This document shows, piece after piece, positions 33,316 through 42,433 of a DNA stretch of 64,000 nucleotides. Location of the stretch: NCBI GenBank assembly GCA_964386635.1, contig CAYLRO010000004.1, positions 1 through 64,000 of the forward strand. Direction: 5' to 3'. The first letter of the stretch is position 1; the number at the start of each line of letters is the position of its first letter. The position numbers were made by a program, and so were the translations under genes. The DNA is from Sabulitectum sp964386635 (GTDB taxonomy: Bacteria; Fermentibacterota; Fermentibacteria; Fermentibacterales; JCC-6). The notes under the pieces were generated by a model that worked only from the letters and a program-made list of their open reading frames with translations, made no database searches and had not been told where the DNA came from.

Positions 33316-35234
33316 TACAGTGTATTCAGGATAACTTCCGCTACCTGTTCCGGCTGCAGACCTTGAATTGTGTACAGCTCTTCAGAGTCACCGCTCATTC
33401 CATATCCCCGAACACCGAATCGGGTCAGAGGAGGAGTGTTTCTTTTTTCTGAGAGTTTCAGAGCCAGTGAGGCCCCCAGGCCTGTTTCCACATCGTGGTC
33501 CTCGTAGGTAATGATACGGTTGAAGGAGCTGAGCTCCCGGGTCAGGTCTTCAGGTAATGCATTGGGGCAGCTTACACACATGACTGCTGTGGAAATCCCT
33601 CCAACGGAAAGTATCTGTTCAAGCTGGAGAGCTTTGGCGCACATTGGACCCATGGCAAGAGCTGCAATGTCTTTGCCCGATGTGAGTCTGTCAATCTGTC
33701 CAAAGGAAAAACTGTAGTTGCCTGAGAATACAGGCAGTCCGTCTGGTCCAGTGATTACAGGAAGCTTCGACCTTCCCATAGCGATGAAGAAGTTGCCGGG
33801 AGTGGAAGCTGCATACTTAATAACCCGGTCTGTCTGATTCGGGTCTGCCGGTACAATTGTTCTGCAGTTGGGCAGAGCCCGCATCAGCCCTGCGTATTTG
33901 ATGCAGTGATGTGTTTTCCCGTCAGGGCCCACATCCAGACCGCAGTGAGTGGCTACTACTTTGAGATTGGTATGATTTATGTCATTCAGCCGATGCTGAT
34001 TGAATGTCTCATCTGCTGCGAAAACACCGAAATCGCTCCAGAATACAAGTTTGCCTGCAAGAGATGCCCCGCCTGACATTGCTGCTGCGTGGTGTTCCAT
34101 GATACCTGTCTGGAAGAAACTGTTCGGATATCTGTCGGCGAATTCCGCAGTTTTCACGCTTCCGGCAAGATCGCAGTCGAATACCAGAGGAGGATTTTCC
34201 GGGTTTGCATCGGCTATGTCCAGAAGCGCTTTTCCCCATGCGCTTCTGTTGTCTCCGAAGTGATCAGCACTGTAATTTCTTGGCTTACCGGTGTTGCGGA
34301 TTCCCGGGTCTGATGTTTTTTCTGTGAACATCCTGCCATGTTTCTGCAGGTACTCTTTTCTCTCAGCTCGAAGCTCGTGAAGATCGTTGACTGCTCCCAG
34401 CTCTTTCAAAGCAGTTCCAAGTTCTTCTTCCGTGAGAGCTTTGCCGTGGAACCCGGCCCTGTTCTCCATGAAGGAAACACCTTTTCCCATAACTGTTTCA
34501 GCAAGAACAAGCCTGGGCTTTTTCTGATCTTCCGGTTTCAGTGCTATGTACAGAGACTGCAGGTCGTGACCTTCTGCCCTTACTACTTCCCACCCGGAAG
34601 CGAGGAATTCAGCTTCCAGGTCAACAGGCATGATCTCTTCAGTGTCCCCGGAGATCTGAAGCCGGTTAAGGTCTACAATGTACGTGAGGTTGTGGAGATG
34701 GAATCTGGAAGCAAACCTTCTGGCCTCTGTAATCTGACCCTTCTGGTTTTCTCCGTCTCCGGAAACAACCCAGATGTGATTCTCGATACCCCTGTTCCTG
34801 TCTGCAAGCGCCATGCCCACAGCAGCACTGAGACCCTGCCCCAGGTTGCCTGTTGTGAGTTCAATGCCTGGCAGATGTCTCTCGATGTGCCCCTCGAAAT
34901 CGCTTCCTGCGAGCCTGAATCCTGTTACTGCACATCGGATATCGAAGAAGCCCAGACCTCCCAGAACCGAGTAAACTCCCGGTGAGGTGTGACCGTGGCT
35001 GACAACAATTCTGTCTCTGCCTTCCATGTCAGGGCGGGAAGGATCGATTTTTGCCTGGCTCCAGAGCATGGCGTAGATCTCAAGGCTGCTCATGGATCCG
35101 CCGGGGTGCCCGTTTCCTGCAAGAGTGGTCATCCGGAGAATGTTGGCACGGGCAGAGTGACAGAGCTTTTTCAGCAGTTCTTCGGCTTCTCCGGGCAATG
35201 CCGGAAGCTGGAATTCTGTTCTTTCTATAATCAA
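33315..35234 (-). CDS. tkt: Transketolase, single-chain
   Basis: A complete 639-aa transketolase: N-terminal RANILRMTTLAGNGHPGGSMSS, thiamine-diphosphate motif GDGENQKGQITEA-x(14)-VDLN, pyrimidine domain with PLVFDCDLAGSVKTAEF and MEHHAAAMSGGASLAGK, and C-terminal domain. It transfers two-carbon units between sugar phosphates in the pentose phosphate pathway (or acts as a related transketolase-like enzyme; the low conservation in parts leaves exact substrates open). It starts with TTG at 35234, 3 bp after the ftcD stop, behind a GGAG. Its coupling to a surface-protein gene downstream is odd. Confidence 0.88.
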   Translation of the reverse strand: MIIERTEFQLPALPGEAEELLKKLCHSARANILRMTTLAGNGHPGGSMSSLEIYAMLWSQAKIDPSRPDMEGRDRIVVSHGHTSPGVYSVLGGLGFFDIRCAVTGFRLAGSDFEGHIERHLPGIELTTGNLGQGLSAAVGMALADRNRGIENHIWVVSGDGENQKGQITEARRFASRFHLHNLTYIVDLNRLQISGDTEEIMPVDLEAEFLASGWEVVRAEGHDLQSLYIALKPEDQKKPRLVLAETVMGKGVSFMENRAGFHGKALTEEELGTALKELGAVNDLHELRAERKEYLQKHGRMFTEKTSDPGIRNTGKPRNYSADHFGDNRSAWGKALLDIADANPENPPLVFDCDLAGSVKTAEFADRYPNSFFQTGIMEHHAAAMSGGASLAGKLVFWSDFGVFAADETFNQHRLNDINHTNLKVVATHCGLDVGPDGKTHHCIKYAGLMRALPNCRTIVPADPNQTDRVIKYAASTPGNFFIAMGRSKLPVITGPDGLPVFSGNYSFSFGQIDRLTSGKDIAALAMGPMCAKALQLEQILSVGGISTAVMCVSCPNALPEDLTRELSSFNRIITYEDHDVETGLGASLALKLSEKRNTPPLTRFGVRGYGMSGDSEELYTIQGLQPEQVAEVILNTL

Positions 35235-35237
35235 AGC

Positions 35238-36929
35238 TCAGTCTCCGCTCTTTAGTTTTGCCACTACCTTTTCCTGAACAGCGGCTGCAATTCGTCTGGT
35301 GTCCTGCAGAAGCGCTTCTGCTTTCTCAGCTGTCTGCTTTTTGTAGTTTTCATCTTCTATGTCCGGGAGGTTGATAAGAACGTTGTAGTAAGCTCCTGTG
35401 GCGCAGGCAAGAGCAGCGGCAGCGGCAACACCTGCGTCTGAGAGGCTGCTCTGCATACCTCTTTCAACCAGAGCCAGGCTCATCTCCGCCACTTTGGGTG
35501 ATCTGGCAAGAACGCTGAGGGGAACTTCCACCGCGTACCTGATGGCAGACTGAACATCTCCTTTTGCCCTTGCAGTTTCCATCCAGATGTTGAATGCCCT
35601 GGTGTCCTCGTCAATTGCGTTCACAAGGAATTCCTTGATGTTCTGGGCTTCAGGAGCAAGTTCAAGCATTTCCTGCCAGTCTGATCTGCAGTCCCTGTTC
35701 TTAACAGTAAGATTGGAAACCATGCTGGTAAGACCGGCACCTACAGCTCCCATGAGAGCCGCTGCACTGCCGCCTCCAGGAGCCGGGCTGTCAATGGACA
35801 GTTCATCGCAGAAGTCTCTGCAGGTCATTCCGGAAAGATTCACGGATCTGTCGGCTATCATGTACTCGATTATCTTCTTTTCCGGGTTGAATTCCGCCAC
35901 ATCGCTTAGTCCCATTGATTTGATCGCTATGCTTACAAGTTCTCGCTCAGGAGCTCCTGTGGTTTTTGCCTGCTTGCCCAGAGCCATAAGAGCTCTGTTC
36001 TGCTTTTCAAGGAAATATTTTCCGGCATCAACCATTGCACTGAGGGGAACAAGCCCTACAACCTCGCTGCCTGTAACTGAAAGCCCCAGTTTTTCAGCTT
36101 CCTCTTTTGTTACATCGAATCCCACATGAAGCGGGGTAACCCCGATGTCCGTAAGGTTCATGGTAACCTGAGCGGTGTTGTACTCTTCAATAAACCAGCC
36201 GGTGGCCTTACAGTTCCGGAGCCTGCCTTCCTGCTTTATCTTTTTACCCTGTTCGTCCCGTGCGAATTTCCAGTCGGAGTTCCTCTGAGTTCTGCCGGTA
36301 TCTCTGATGTTCAGGGCTATTTCCTTCGCCATGGAGGTGTCTGTAGTGTTAAGATTCACATTATAGGCAATGAGGAAGTTTCTGGCTCCAATGGTACAGA
36401 CTCCTGTTTTTGCCACTGCGTCATCCCACCGATTGGGACCGAAGTCCGGCTTCCATTCTGTTTTACCCAGTTTGTTCGGGAGAGCCTCGTATTCGCCTTC
36501 CCTGATGTTCGGAAGCTTTCTCCATTCAGGTTTGGAGGCAGCAAATTCATAAAGGTAAACAGGTATCTCAAGCTCTCTGCCCACCTTTTCTCCCAGTTTT
36601 CTTGCCAGCTCCGCGCACTCTTCCATGGTTATTCCGCTTACCGGAACGAATGGACACACATCTGTAGCGCCGTGTCTGGGATGTGCACCGTGCTGCACTC
36701 GCATGTCGATCAGCTCGCCGGCACTCTTGATAACCATGAATGCCGATTCAAGAACAGCATCAGGTTCCCCGGCGATTGTGATAACGGTTCTGTTTGTGGC
36801 GGCACCGGGGTCAACGTCAAGAACCTGAGCTCCGCTGACAGATGAAGCAGCCTTTACCACAGCATCAATTACTTCTGTATTCCTGCCTTCAGAAATGTTT
36901 GGTACACATTCAACTATGCGCTTTGCCAT
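35238..36929 (-). CDS. ftcD: Bifunctional glutamate formimidoyltransferase / formimidoyl-THF cyclodeaminase
   Basis: The ATG at 36929, preceded by AGAGGA, is chosen over a longer frame, giving 563 aa. The N-terminal half (residues ~1-330: IVECVPNISEGRN, VQHGAHPRHGATDVCPFVPVSG) is the formiminotransferase; the C-terminal half (~360-563: CRDFCDELSIDSPAPGGGSAAALMGAVGAGL) is the cyclodeaminase. Together they move the formimino group from formiminoglutamate to tetrahydrofolate and form methenyl-THF with release of ammonia, the last steps of one histidine-degradation route. It heads a five-gene coupled operon and fits the two ammonia-lyases in this window. Confidence 0.93.
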   Translation of the reverse strand: MAKRIVECVPNISEGRNTEVIDAVVKAASSVSGAQVLDVDPGAATNRTVITIAGEPDAVLESAFMVIKSAGELIDMRVQHGAHPRHGATDVCPFVPVSGITMEECAELARKLGEKVGRELEIPVYLYEFAASKPEWRKLPNIREGEYEALPNKLGKTEWKPDFGPNRWDDAVAKTGVCTIGARNFLIAYNVNLNTTDTSMAKEIALNIRDTGRTQRNSDWKFARDEQGKKIKQEGRLRNCKATGWFIEEYNTAQVTMNLTDIGVTPLHVGFDVTKEEAEKLGLSVTGSEVVGLVPLSAMVDAGKYFLEKQNRALMALGKQAKTTGAPERELVSIAIKSMGLSDVAEFNPEKKIIEYMIADRSVNLSGMTCRDFCDELSIDSPAPGGGSAAALMGAVGAGLTSMVSNLTVKNRDCRSDWQEMLELAPEAQNIKEFLVNAIDEDTRAFNIWMETARAKGDVQSAIRYAVEVPLSVLARSPKVAEMSLALVERGMQSSLSDAGVAAAAALACATGAYYNVLINLPDIEDENYKKQTAEKAEALLQDTRRIAAAVQEKVVAKLKSGD

Positions 36930-37016
36930 ACCAATCGTCCTCTTTTCTGAGAGAAGATTTCTTGTATAATGGTGAATCGGTGAACAGTGGTCTAACATAA
37001 TAGGGTTGGAGGTCCA
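36930..37016. promoter_or_regulatory. Divergent promoter region between ftcD and the GH84 gene
   Basis: The 87-bp spacer has a perfect TATAAT (36965-36970) on the plus strand, 47 bp before the GTG start of the GH84 gene; the -35 side (TTTTCT) is weak. GGAGGT just before the GTG is a good ribosome-binding site. A minus-strand promoter for ftcD must lie here too but is not distinct. Confidence 0.4.
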
Positions 37017-38156
37017 GTGTACCAGGGAATAGTCGAAGGATTCTACGGGAAGCCTTTCCCGGACAGACAGCGAAAGATTCTCCTTGAGGAGCTTTCACAG
37101 CTTGATTCGGCAGCATATTTCTACGCACCGAAAGATGACCCCTGGCACAGGCTTCTCTGGAGAGAACGGTACCCTGAGAGCAGGTGGAATTCCATAGCAG
37201 CCTGCATGGGCGGCTCCACAGCATTTTTCTTCTCTATAAGTCCATGGATGTTTCAGGACCATGAGTGGAGAATGGCCAGAGAAAAGCTTCTTATCGCCCA
37301 GGATTCCGGAGCAGCCGGGCTTGGAATACTTTTTGATGATGTCCCTGAGGAATCCGGTGGGGAACTGGCTGAAAGGCAGCTGGAATTTGCCGGGAAAGCC
37401 CTGGCAGATACTGAGCTTCCGGTAATACTTTGTCCATCAGTGTACTGCGGTGAGTTCAGGGAACGGTTTTCAGGGGGGAATGACTATCTGGAAACATGGA
37501 GAAACAATATCCCCGGGAAATGGACATCTTTCTGGACAGGTCCACAGGTTGTTTCAGAACACCTGTCCGATCTGGAATCCGCTGAGAACCTGCTGGGCGG
37601 GAGACCTGCTGTATGGGATAATCTCCCTGCTACAGACTACTGTCTTCGCAGGATATATCTGCCTGGTCTTTCTGATAGAATTCCGCAGAACTTTTCCTGG
37701 TTCCTTAATCCGTCAGACATATTTCCTGCTGCACTTCATTGTGTAATGGAACTAAAAGCTGCAGCGGGACTGCCCAGAGAGTGGCCTCTTCTTCTGGGAG
37801 AACACAGTCGCGGATGGGAGCTGATGCAGGAGTTTCATTACACTCCATGGCGGGCAGGGGAAACAGGCGGTGAGATCATTGCACGGCTTGAGGATGCTCT
37901 TCAGGGGCATCGAGTGTCTGATGCAGTTGCGTGGCTGGAACCTGCAGTCAGGGACATGGAGAGTTTCATCCAGGGGCTTCCACTGATAGAAGGGGGCTGG
38001 GAATTGCTGCCAGTAGCCCGGGATCTGTACAGAACCCTTTCTATCCTGAAAAAAGCACTGCTCTCCAGTGACCCTGCGGAAACGCTGAGTTATCTTATGA
38101 ATGTTCGACTGCCTTATGAGAACCCGCTGGCGGCACTTGCCGCAAGGAAGCACTGA
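37017..38156 (+). CDS. GH84 O-GlcNAcase-like glycoside hydrolase, no signal peptide
   Basis: The 379-aa product starts GIVEGFYGKPF and has YFYAPKDDPWHRLLWRERYP, the hallmark of the GH84 (O-GlcNAcase/hyaluronoglucosaminidase) catalytic barrel, then the candidate catalytic acid pair Asp107-Asp108 in LGILFDDVPEE, and WTGPQVVSEHLS and VWDNLPATD, which also match. These enzymes remove beta-N-acetylglucosamine by substrate-assisted catalysis. It has no signal peptide or TM segment, so it may work in the cytoplasm on GlcNAc-containing peptides, wall fragments or proteins. The start is GTG behind GGAGGT. The ThyX-like gene begins 10 bp after its stop. Confidence 0.85.
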   Translation: MYQGIVEGFYGKPFPDRQRKILLEELSQLDSAAYFYAPKDDPWHRLLWRERYPESRWNSIAACMGGSTAFFFSISPWMFQDHEWRMAREKLLIAQDSGAAGLGILFDDVPEESGGELAERQLEFAGKALADTELPVILCPSVYCGEFRERFSGGNDYLETWRNNIPGKWTSFWTGPQVVSEHLSDLESAENLLGGRPAVWDNLPATDYCLRRIYLPGLSDRIPQNFSWFLNPSDIFPAALHCVMELKAAAGLPREWPLLLGEHSRGWELMQEFHYTPWRAGETGGEIIARLEDALQGHRVSDAVAWLEPAVRDMESFIQGLPLIEGGWELLPVARDLYRTLSILKKALLSSDPAETLSYLMNVRLPYENPLAALAARKH

Positions 38157-38166
38157 GGAGGATCAA

Positions 38167-39417
38167 TTGAGAGTTATTCTCGCCGGATACAACACCGATG
38201 TGGAGAACGGTTCCACTACCCCTGAGACAATTTCAGCGGCTTACGCCCGGATAAGCCGTGATCCGGCCCCGGTGAATGAACTGAGAAAAAGGGCCTCCAT
38301 TGAGATTGAAGACGCCAGGAAGTCCAACAGAACCATCGTTTACAAGTACGGTCACGGCTCCATTGCAGAACATGCAGTGTTCAATTTTGATATTCTCGGC
38401 ATTTCCCGGCTTGCTGTGGAAGCTTTGCAGAGTTTCAGGCTTACCAGCTTTACGGAAAAATCCCAGAGATACATTCGGATAGGTGAGGACTGGCACCTTC
38501 CATCAGAGATGGATCAATCCGTTCCTGTAGTGAAAGAGCTGTTTTCCTGTTACACCACTCTTCTTAAGGCACTTGCTGACAGAGGTGTGTCCAGAACAGG
38601 GGCGAAAGAAGATGCCAGATACATTCTTCCACTTGCAGTTACCTCTCAGATGGGCATGACAGTGAATGCCAGAGAACTTGAGCACATCATCAGAAGACTT
38701 TCAGCACATCCACTTCAGGAAGTCAGGGAACTCTCCCGGGCTTTGTACAATGCAGTAATGCCGGTGGCGCCATCTCTGATGCTCTTCACTGACTCCTCAG
38801 GGATGGACCGGATAGCCCATGAACAGCCGGCTGCTGAACCATCAGACACAGAGGTTTCTCTTCTGGAATGCGACTCAGACAGCAGAGTAGGGGACTGGCT
38901 CAGGCGATTATATGGAACCCGGGATTTTGACATGGTGTATGATGAGCTTGGAATTCATGATTCTCTCCCCAGATTCTGGGAGCTGTTCAGAGCTGATTTT
39001 TTGATAACTGTTTCTGCAACTGCCTATGCCCAGCTGAAGAGACACAGAATGAGCACACAGCTGGTAACATCATATGATCCTTCTCTGGGAGTAACGGTTC
39101 CACCCAGTTTGCTGGAAGCCGGTCTGGGGGATCTGTTTTTGGAAGCAGTATCCAGGGCTGAAGCAGCAGCTGCTCATATGGGAAGAGTGGGAGAGTACCT
39201 GCTGACTAATGCTCACAGGAGGCAGGTCAGGATCTGTATGAATGGCAGGGAACTGAACCATTTCAGCAGACTCCGGGAGGATGAACACGCTCAGTGGGAT
39301 ATCAGGGCGATTGCAGCGGAAATGGTTCAGCAGGTGAGAAAGAGAGCCCCGCTGACTACAAGATTGACCTGCGGAAAATCCGACTGGGAGAGAGTTACCG
39401 GAAAACCTGTTGAATGA
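38167..39417 (+). CDS. Duplicated ThyX-like (flavin-dependent thymidylate synthase-type) protein
   Basis: The TTG at 38167, directly behind GAGGAGG, is chosen over an ATG inside the upstream gene; the product is 416 aa, about twice a ThyX monomer. The first half (AYARISRDP, YGHGSIAEHAVFNFDI, LQSFRLTSFTEKSQRY) resembles ThyX with the nucleotide-binding RHR-x(3)-E-S-x-RY motif altered to FRLTSFTEKSQRY; the second half repeats the fold (VSATAYAQLKRHRMS, NGRELNHFSRLREDEHAQWDIR) with KRHRMS. It could be a genuine dTMP synthase formed by fusion or a relative with another flavin reaction. Folate supply from ftcD nearby fits either. Confidence 0.75.
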   Translation: MRVILAGYNTDVENGSTTPETISAAYARISRDPAPVNELRKRASIEIEDARKSNRTIVYKYGHGSIAEHAVFNFDILGISRLAVEALQSFRLTSFTEKSQRYIRIGEDWHLPSEMDQSVPVVKELFSCYTTLLKALADRGVSRTGAKEDARYILPLAVTSQMGMTVNARELEHIIRRLSAHPLQEVRELSRALYNAVMPVAPSLMLFTDSSGMDRIAHEQPAAEPSDTEVSLLECDSDSRVGDWLRRLYGTRDFDMVYDELGIHDSLPRFWELFRADFLITVSATAYAQLKRHRMSTQLVTSYDPSLGVTVPPSLLEAGLGDLFLEAVSRAEAAAAHMGRVGEYLLTNAHRRQVRICMNGRELNHFSRLREDEHAQWDIRAIAAEMVQQVRKRAPLTTRLTCGKSDWERVTGKPVE

Positions 39418-42223
39418 ATCTGGGTTTACCGGGCTTTGTGACATCGAATAACGGTGTCAATCTCAGAATTGCTTCTTCCTCATTGGCAACATCGTCCTGA
39501 CCGTAGCGCCAGGTGAAACTTCCAATGTAATTCCCTGGAACCAGTCCGGTTGTAGAGCCTGAAAGCGATGCAGGTTCCCAGGTTTTTCCACCGTTAATGC
39601 TGTAGTCAACAGCAAGTGTCAATGAGCGGTTTTCGTCGTCTGCAACTTCAAAAGATATCTCTGCGATTCTTCTCAGAGTACTTATCTCAGAGACAGAAGT
39701 ACTAACAACCTCCGGGAGATTGGAATTCGAGAGAGTTATCGGCCCTATTTCCTGGGAGTACGCTGAATCCCTGTCAGCAGCAAGCAGCCTGATATCTATC
39801 TCTACTCTGGGAGTTTCAGGCAGGTCAACTGAACTGTTCCACCTGAGAGTTGTGCTGTATCTGGATGCATCAATTATGGAAGAGTTCATGAGACCTGCGG
39901 CAGAATGCCATGTGTCATTTCTCTCGTGAAGTCTGTACTGCAGATCCAGGTGAATTTCGTCCCATTCGGAATCGACAACGGTGAAATCCACTGGGACCAA
40001 TCCTCTGAAAAGATCGTATCTTTCTGGAGAACTGATACTGCAGTAAGGCGGTTTGTTGTTGTCAAGATGGAAGCCGGTGGATGGAACGGATACGCCGGTA
40101 CCGCCCAGGGGAGGAAGAGCCCGGAGTTCTACAGTATCTCCATCAAAGCTTGGAAGATCCTCTGATGAGTTCCAGGTGATGTTGTAATCGTAATTTCCAG
40201 CCCTGACAAGTTCACAGTTTGAAACAGTTGCTTCATGCCATCTGGTACCCTGATCGATACTGTACTGGTATATGAAATTCATTGGATCCTGATCAGGATT
40301 GGTAAGCCTGACTCCGAATTCAACATCTCCTGCTGTTTCTACAGAGGGTACGATTATCTGAGGGGTGGGCAGACTCGAGGAAGAAACTGCAAGCCCGTCA
40401 AATCTGAACCAGGGTCCCGGGTCTGCATCTGAAGCGCGTATCCTGAAATTGACATTCTCAGGCGGGGTTTCTCCCAGATCCTCGCTGGTATTCCATATAA
40501 CAGGTTCACCATAGAACCATGACTCTATCTCAACACTGCTTCCTGAAAGATGCATGAGATTCCATGTATTGCCGCCGTCAGTTGAATACTGAGCCTGAAG
40601 ATGAACAATATCGCCTTCTTTGTCCTGAAGAGCATACCCCAGCCGGTACGTGTCATCATCGAGTTTTACAGGTGATTCAAGCCTGATAACAGGCGGGTCA
40701 TTGTTGTCTATGTGAAGAAGGTCTGAGGTTCCGCTTTCGCCCAGACCCAGGACTGAGACAGGTGTGATTCTCAAAATGCAGTTCCTGATATCCATGTCTG
40801 GAAGATCAAGATGAGTATTCCAGGTAACGCTGCTTCCTGTGTCTGTGTAGTTTTCAGTTTCATGCCATGTATATCCGGTATCAGTTGAGTAACTTACTGA
40901 AATCCCTGAATAGTCCGAGCATGATATGGAATACTGGATTGAAACCGGTCCGCTGAACTCTCCTGATACCTGCTCAACCGTAGCCACCGGCAGAGAGCCT
41001 GTACCGAAAGATCCGGTGTTGTATTGATCCCCGAGTGCCTGAGGCCAGTTGCAGTGAATTGACTGTCCTGATGAAAGTTCTACTGCCCGGACCAGCCCGG
41101 ACGGTGTTACTGAGATCAGTTCTATCTGTCCGTCTCCGTTCAGATCAGCGGCCACAGGGGCAAAGATGGTTCCAACAGGATATTCCACTGGGAATCCGTC
41201 CATTCTTCTCCCGTTGCGGTCCCAGGCGTACAGGGTTCCATTACTGGATGATGCCACCACAGCAGGTCCCTGTTCTGTAAGAGATATGATCGGCTGGTAG
41301 GGTCTTGAATCTGTTTTATTCGGCCATCTCCAGGAACCTGCCAGAGTGCCGTCGCCATTCAACAGGTAAACAAGGCTGTCGACTGAGGCAATTGCTATCT
41401 GAGGGGTGCCCTGATCGGGATCAAGCATCCCCATTGCCGGGGCGCCGGCAACAGGCCTTGCATCCATATGAAAAGGCCACCCATCCTGCTCTTCTCCAAG
41501 AAGATTCAACAGATGTATCTTTCCATCCTGCGAAGCAAAGATCAGATCTGCCTGGCCATCTCCGTTCACGTCGCCGGATACAGGTGTAGTTCCAGCAGGG
41601 AATGAAAGTTGAACAGGCCATCCCGGAAGAACAGATCCATCATGGTGCAGGACAGTGATCTTCCCGTTGTTTGTGGTGCACACAAGGCCGAATCCACGCC
41701 CTCCTCCAAGACTAACCTGGGTTGGCTGGCATTGAAGTCTTGAGTTCAGGTTTACAGGGAATCCGGGAAGTGTTCTTCCTCTTGAATCCAGCATTTGAAC
41801 ATTACCGTCGCCTGTACCGAATGAGATCTCAGGCTCGCCGTCATCATTCAGGTCAGTTACGGTAATCCCGGTAACAACGTTGCAGCTGTTCTCCACAGGC
41901 CATCCCGGGGATTCAGTGCCGTTGAGATCAATAAGGTGAACTCTTACGCTGTTGTCAGCAAAGGCTATGTATGTTTGCGAAGCCATTGTCACAGCTGCCG
42001 GGCGCAGTATTACACCAGCCTCACCGGCAACGGGAAACCCGGGAAGAGGAGTGCCTCCTCCGGTCCATGCACCGAGGCCTGTACTGCCCAGAGGTATCAG
42101 AAGGACTTGTCCCTGACCGCCGGAGTCAATTACATGGCTTTCTCCTCTGGGAGTGGAGTCCAGCTGAAACTGCCACTGACTCTGTGCCAGCACAACCAGC
42201 AGAAAAATGCTTCTTGTTATCAG
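39395..42223 (-). CDS. Large secreted FG-GAP/VCBS-repeat protein, non-canonical start (CTG or ATA)
   Basis: The protein (about 942 aa) has an N-terminal beta-propeller with Ca2+-loop repeats (DLNDDGEPEISFG, DVNGDGQADLIFA, DLNGDGQIELISV) over residues ~10-380, followed by fibronectin-like domains with repeated WNSSEDLP segments to the end. An in-frame GTG at 42193 would remove the signal peptide. Upstream in the same frame the codons encode ITRSIFLLVVLAQS, a good signal peptide, but no ATG, GTG or TTG exists there; a GGAGG (42230-42234) sits 6 bp before CTG (42221-42223) and 9 bp before ATA (42218-42220). I therefore place the start at the CTG. No T9SS sorting domain is visible. It overlaps the ThyX-like gene end by 23 bp. 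Confidence 0.75.
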   Translation of the reverse strand: MITRSIFLLVVLAQSQWQFQLDSTPRGESHVIDSGGQGQVLLIPLGSTGLGAWTGGGTPLPGFPVAGEAGVILRPAAVTMASQTYIAFADNSVRVHLIDLNGTESPGWPVENSCNVVTGITVTDLNDDGEPEISFGTGDGNVQMLDSRGRTLPGFPVNLNSRLQCQPTQVSLGGGRGFGLVCTTNNGKITVLHHDGSVLPGWPVQLSFPAGTTPVSGDVNGDGQADLIFASQDGKIHLLNLLGEEQDGWPFHMDARPVAGAPAMGMLDPDQGTPQIAIASVDSLVYLLNGDGTLAGSWRWPNKTDSRPYQPIISLTEQGPAVVASSSNGTLYAWDRNGRRMDGFPVEYPVGTIFAPVAADLNGDGQIELISVTPSGLVRAVELSSGQSIHCNWPQALGDQYNTGSFGTGSLPVATVEQVSGEFSGPVSIQYSISCSDYSGISVSYSTDTGYTWHETENYTDTGSSVTWNTHLDLPDMDIRNCILRITPVSVLGLGESGTSDLLHIDNNDPPVIRLESPVKLDDDTYRLGYALQDKEGDIVHLQAQYSTDGGNTWNLMHLSGSSVEIESWFYGEPVIWNTSEDLGETPPENVNFRIRASDADPGPWFRFDGLAVSSSSLPTPQIIVPSVETAGDVEFGVRLTNPDQDPMNFIYQYSIDQGTRWHEATVSNCELVRAGNYDYNITWNSSEDLPSFDGDTVELRALPPLGGTGVSVPSTGFHLDNNKPPYCSISSPERYDLFRGLVPVDFTVVDSEWDEIHLDLQYRLHERNDTWHSAAGLMNSSIIDASRYSTTLRWNSSVDLPETPRVEIDIRLLAADRDSAYSQEIGPITLSNSNLPEVVSTSVSEISTLRRIAEISFEVADDENRSLTLAVDYSINGGKTWEPASLSGSTTGLVPGNYIGSFTWRYGQDDVANEEEAILRLTPLFDVTKPGKPRFIQQVFR

Positions 42224-42303
42224 GTGGAACCTCCGGCTTGATTAGCTGTATATAAAAAAAGCAATAAAAGTATTTGCACAATGAAAATACCGGCACAGTA
42301 GCA

Positions 42304-42331
42304 TTGGGTCAACAGAAGATATATATATAAA
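42304..42331 (+). promoter_or_regulatory. Candidate promoter of the envelope-motor operon
   Basis: TTGGGT (42304-42309) and TATAAA (42326-42331) are separated by 16 bp, inside an AT-rich stretch, about 100 bp before the first start codon of the operon at 42434. The long untranslated leader holds a small GGTC/GACC inverted repeat just before the ribosome-binding site GGGAGGAG. Confidence 0.4.
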
Positions 42332-42433
42332 GCGAAGGTTGACCGGGGAAAGAGCCATTGAGATATTAAGCCTTCAAGGATTGCCGTATAGCGGTAGAAG
42401 AGGTAACAGGTCGGAATGACCGGGAGGAGCCAA

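Noticed and set aside
34338..34985. 215-codon plus-strand frame inside the transketolase gene
   Set aside because: Shadow frame opposite a complete transketolase; composition is not protein-like.
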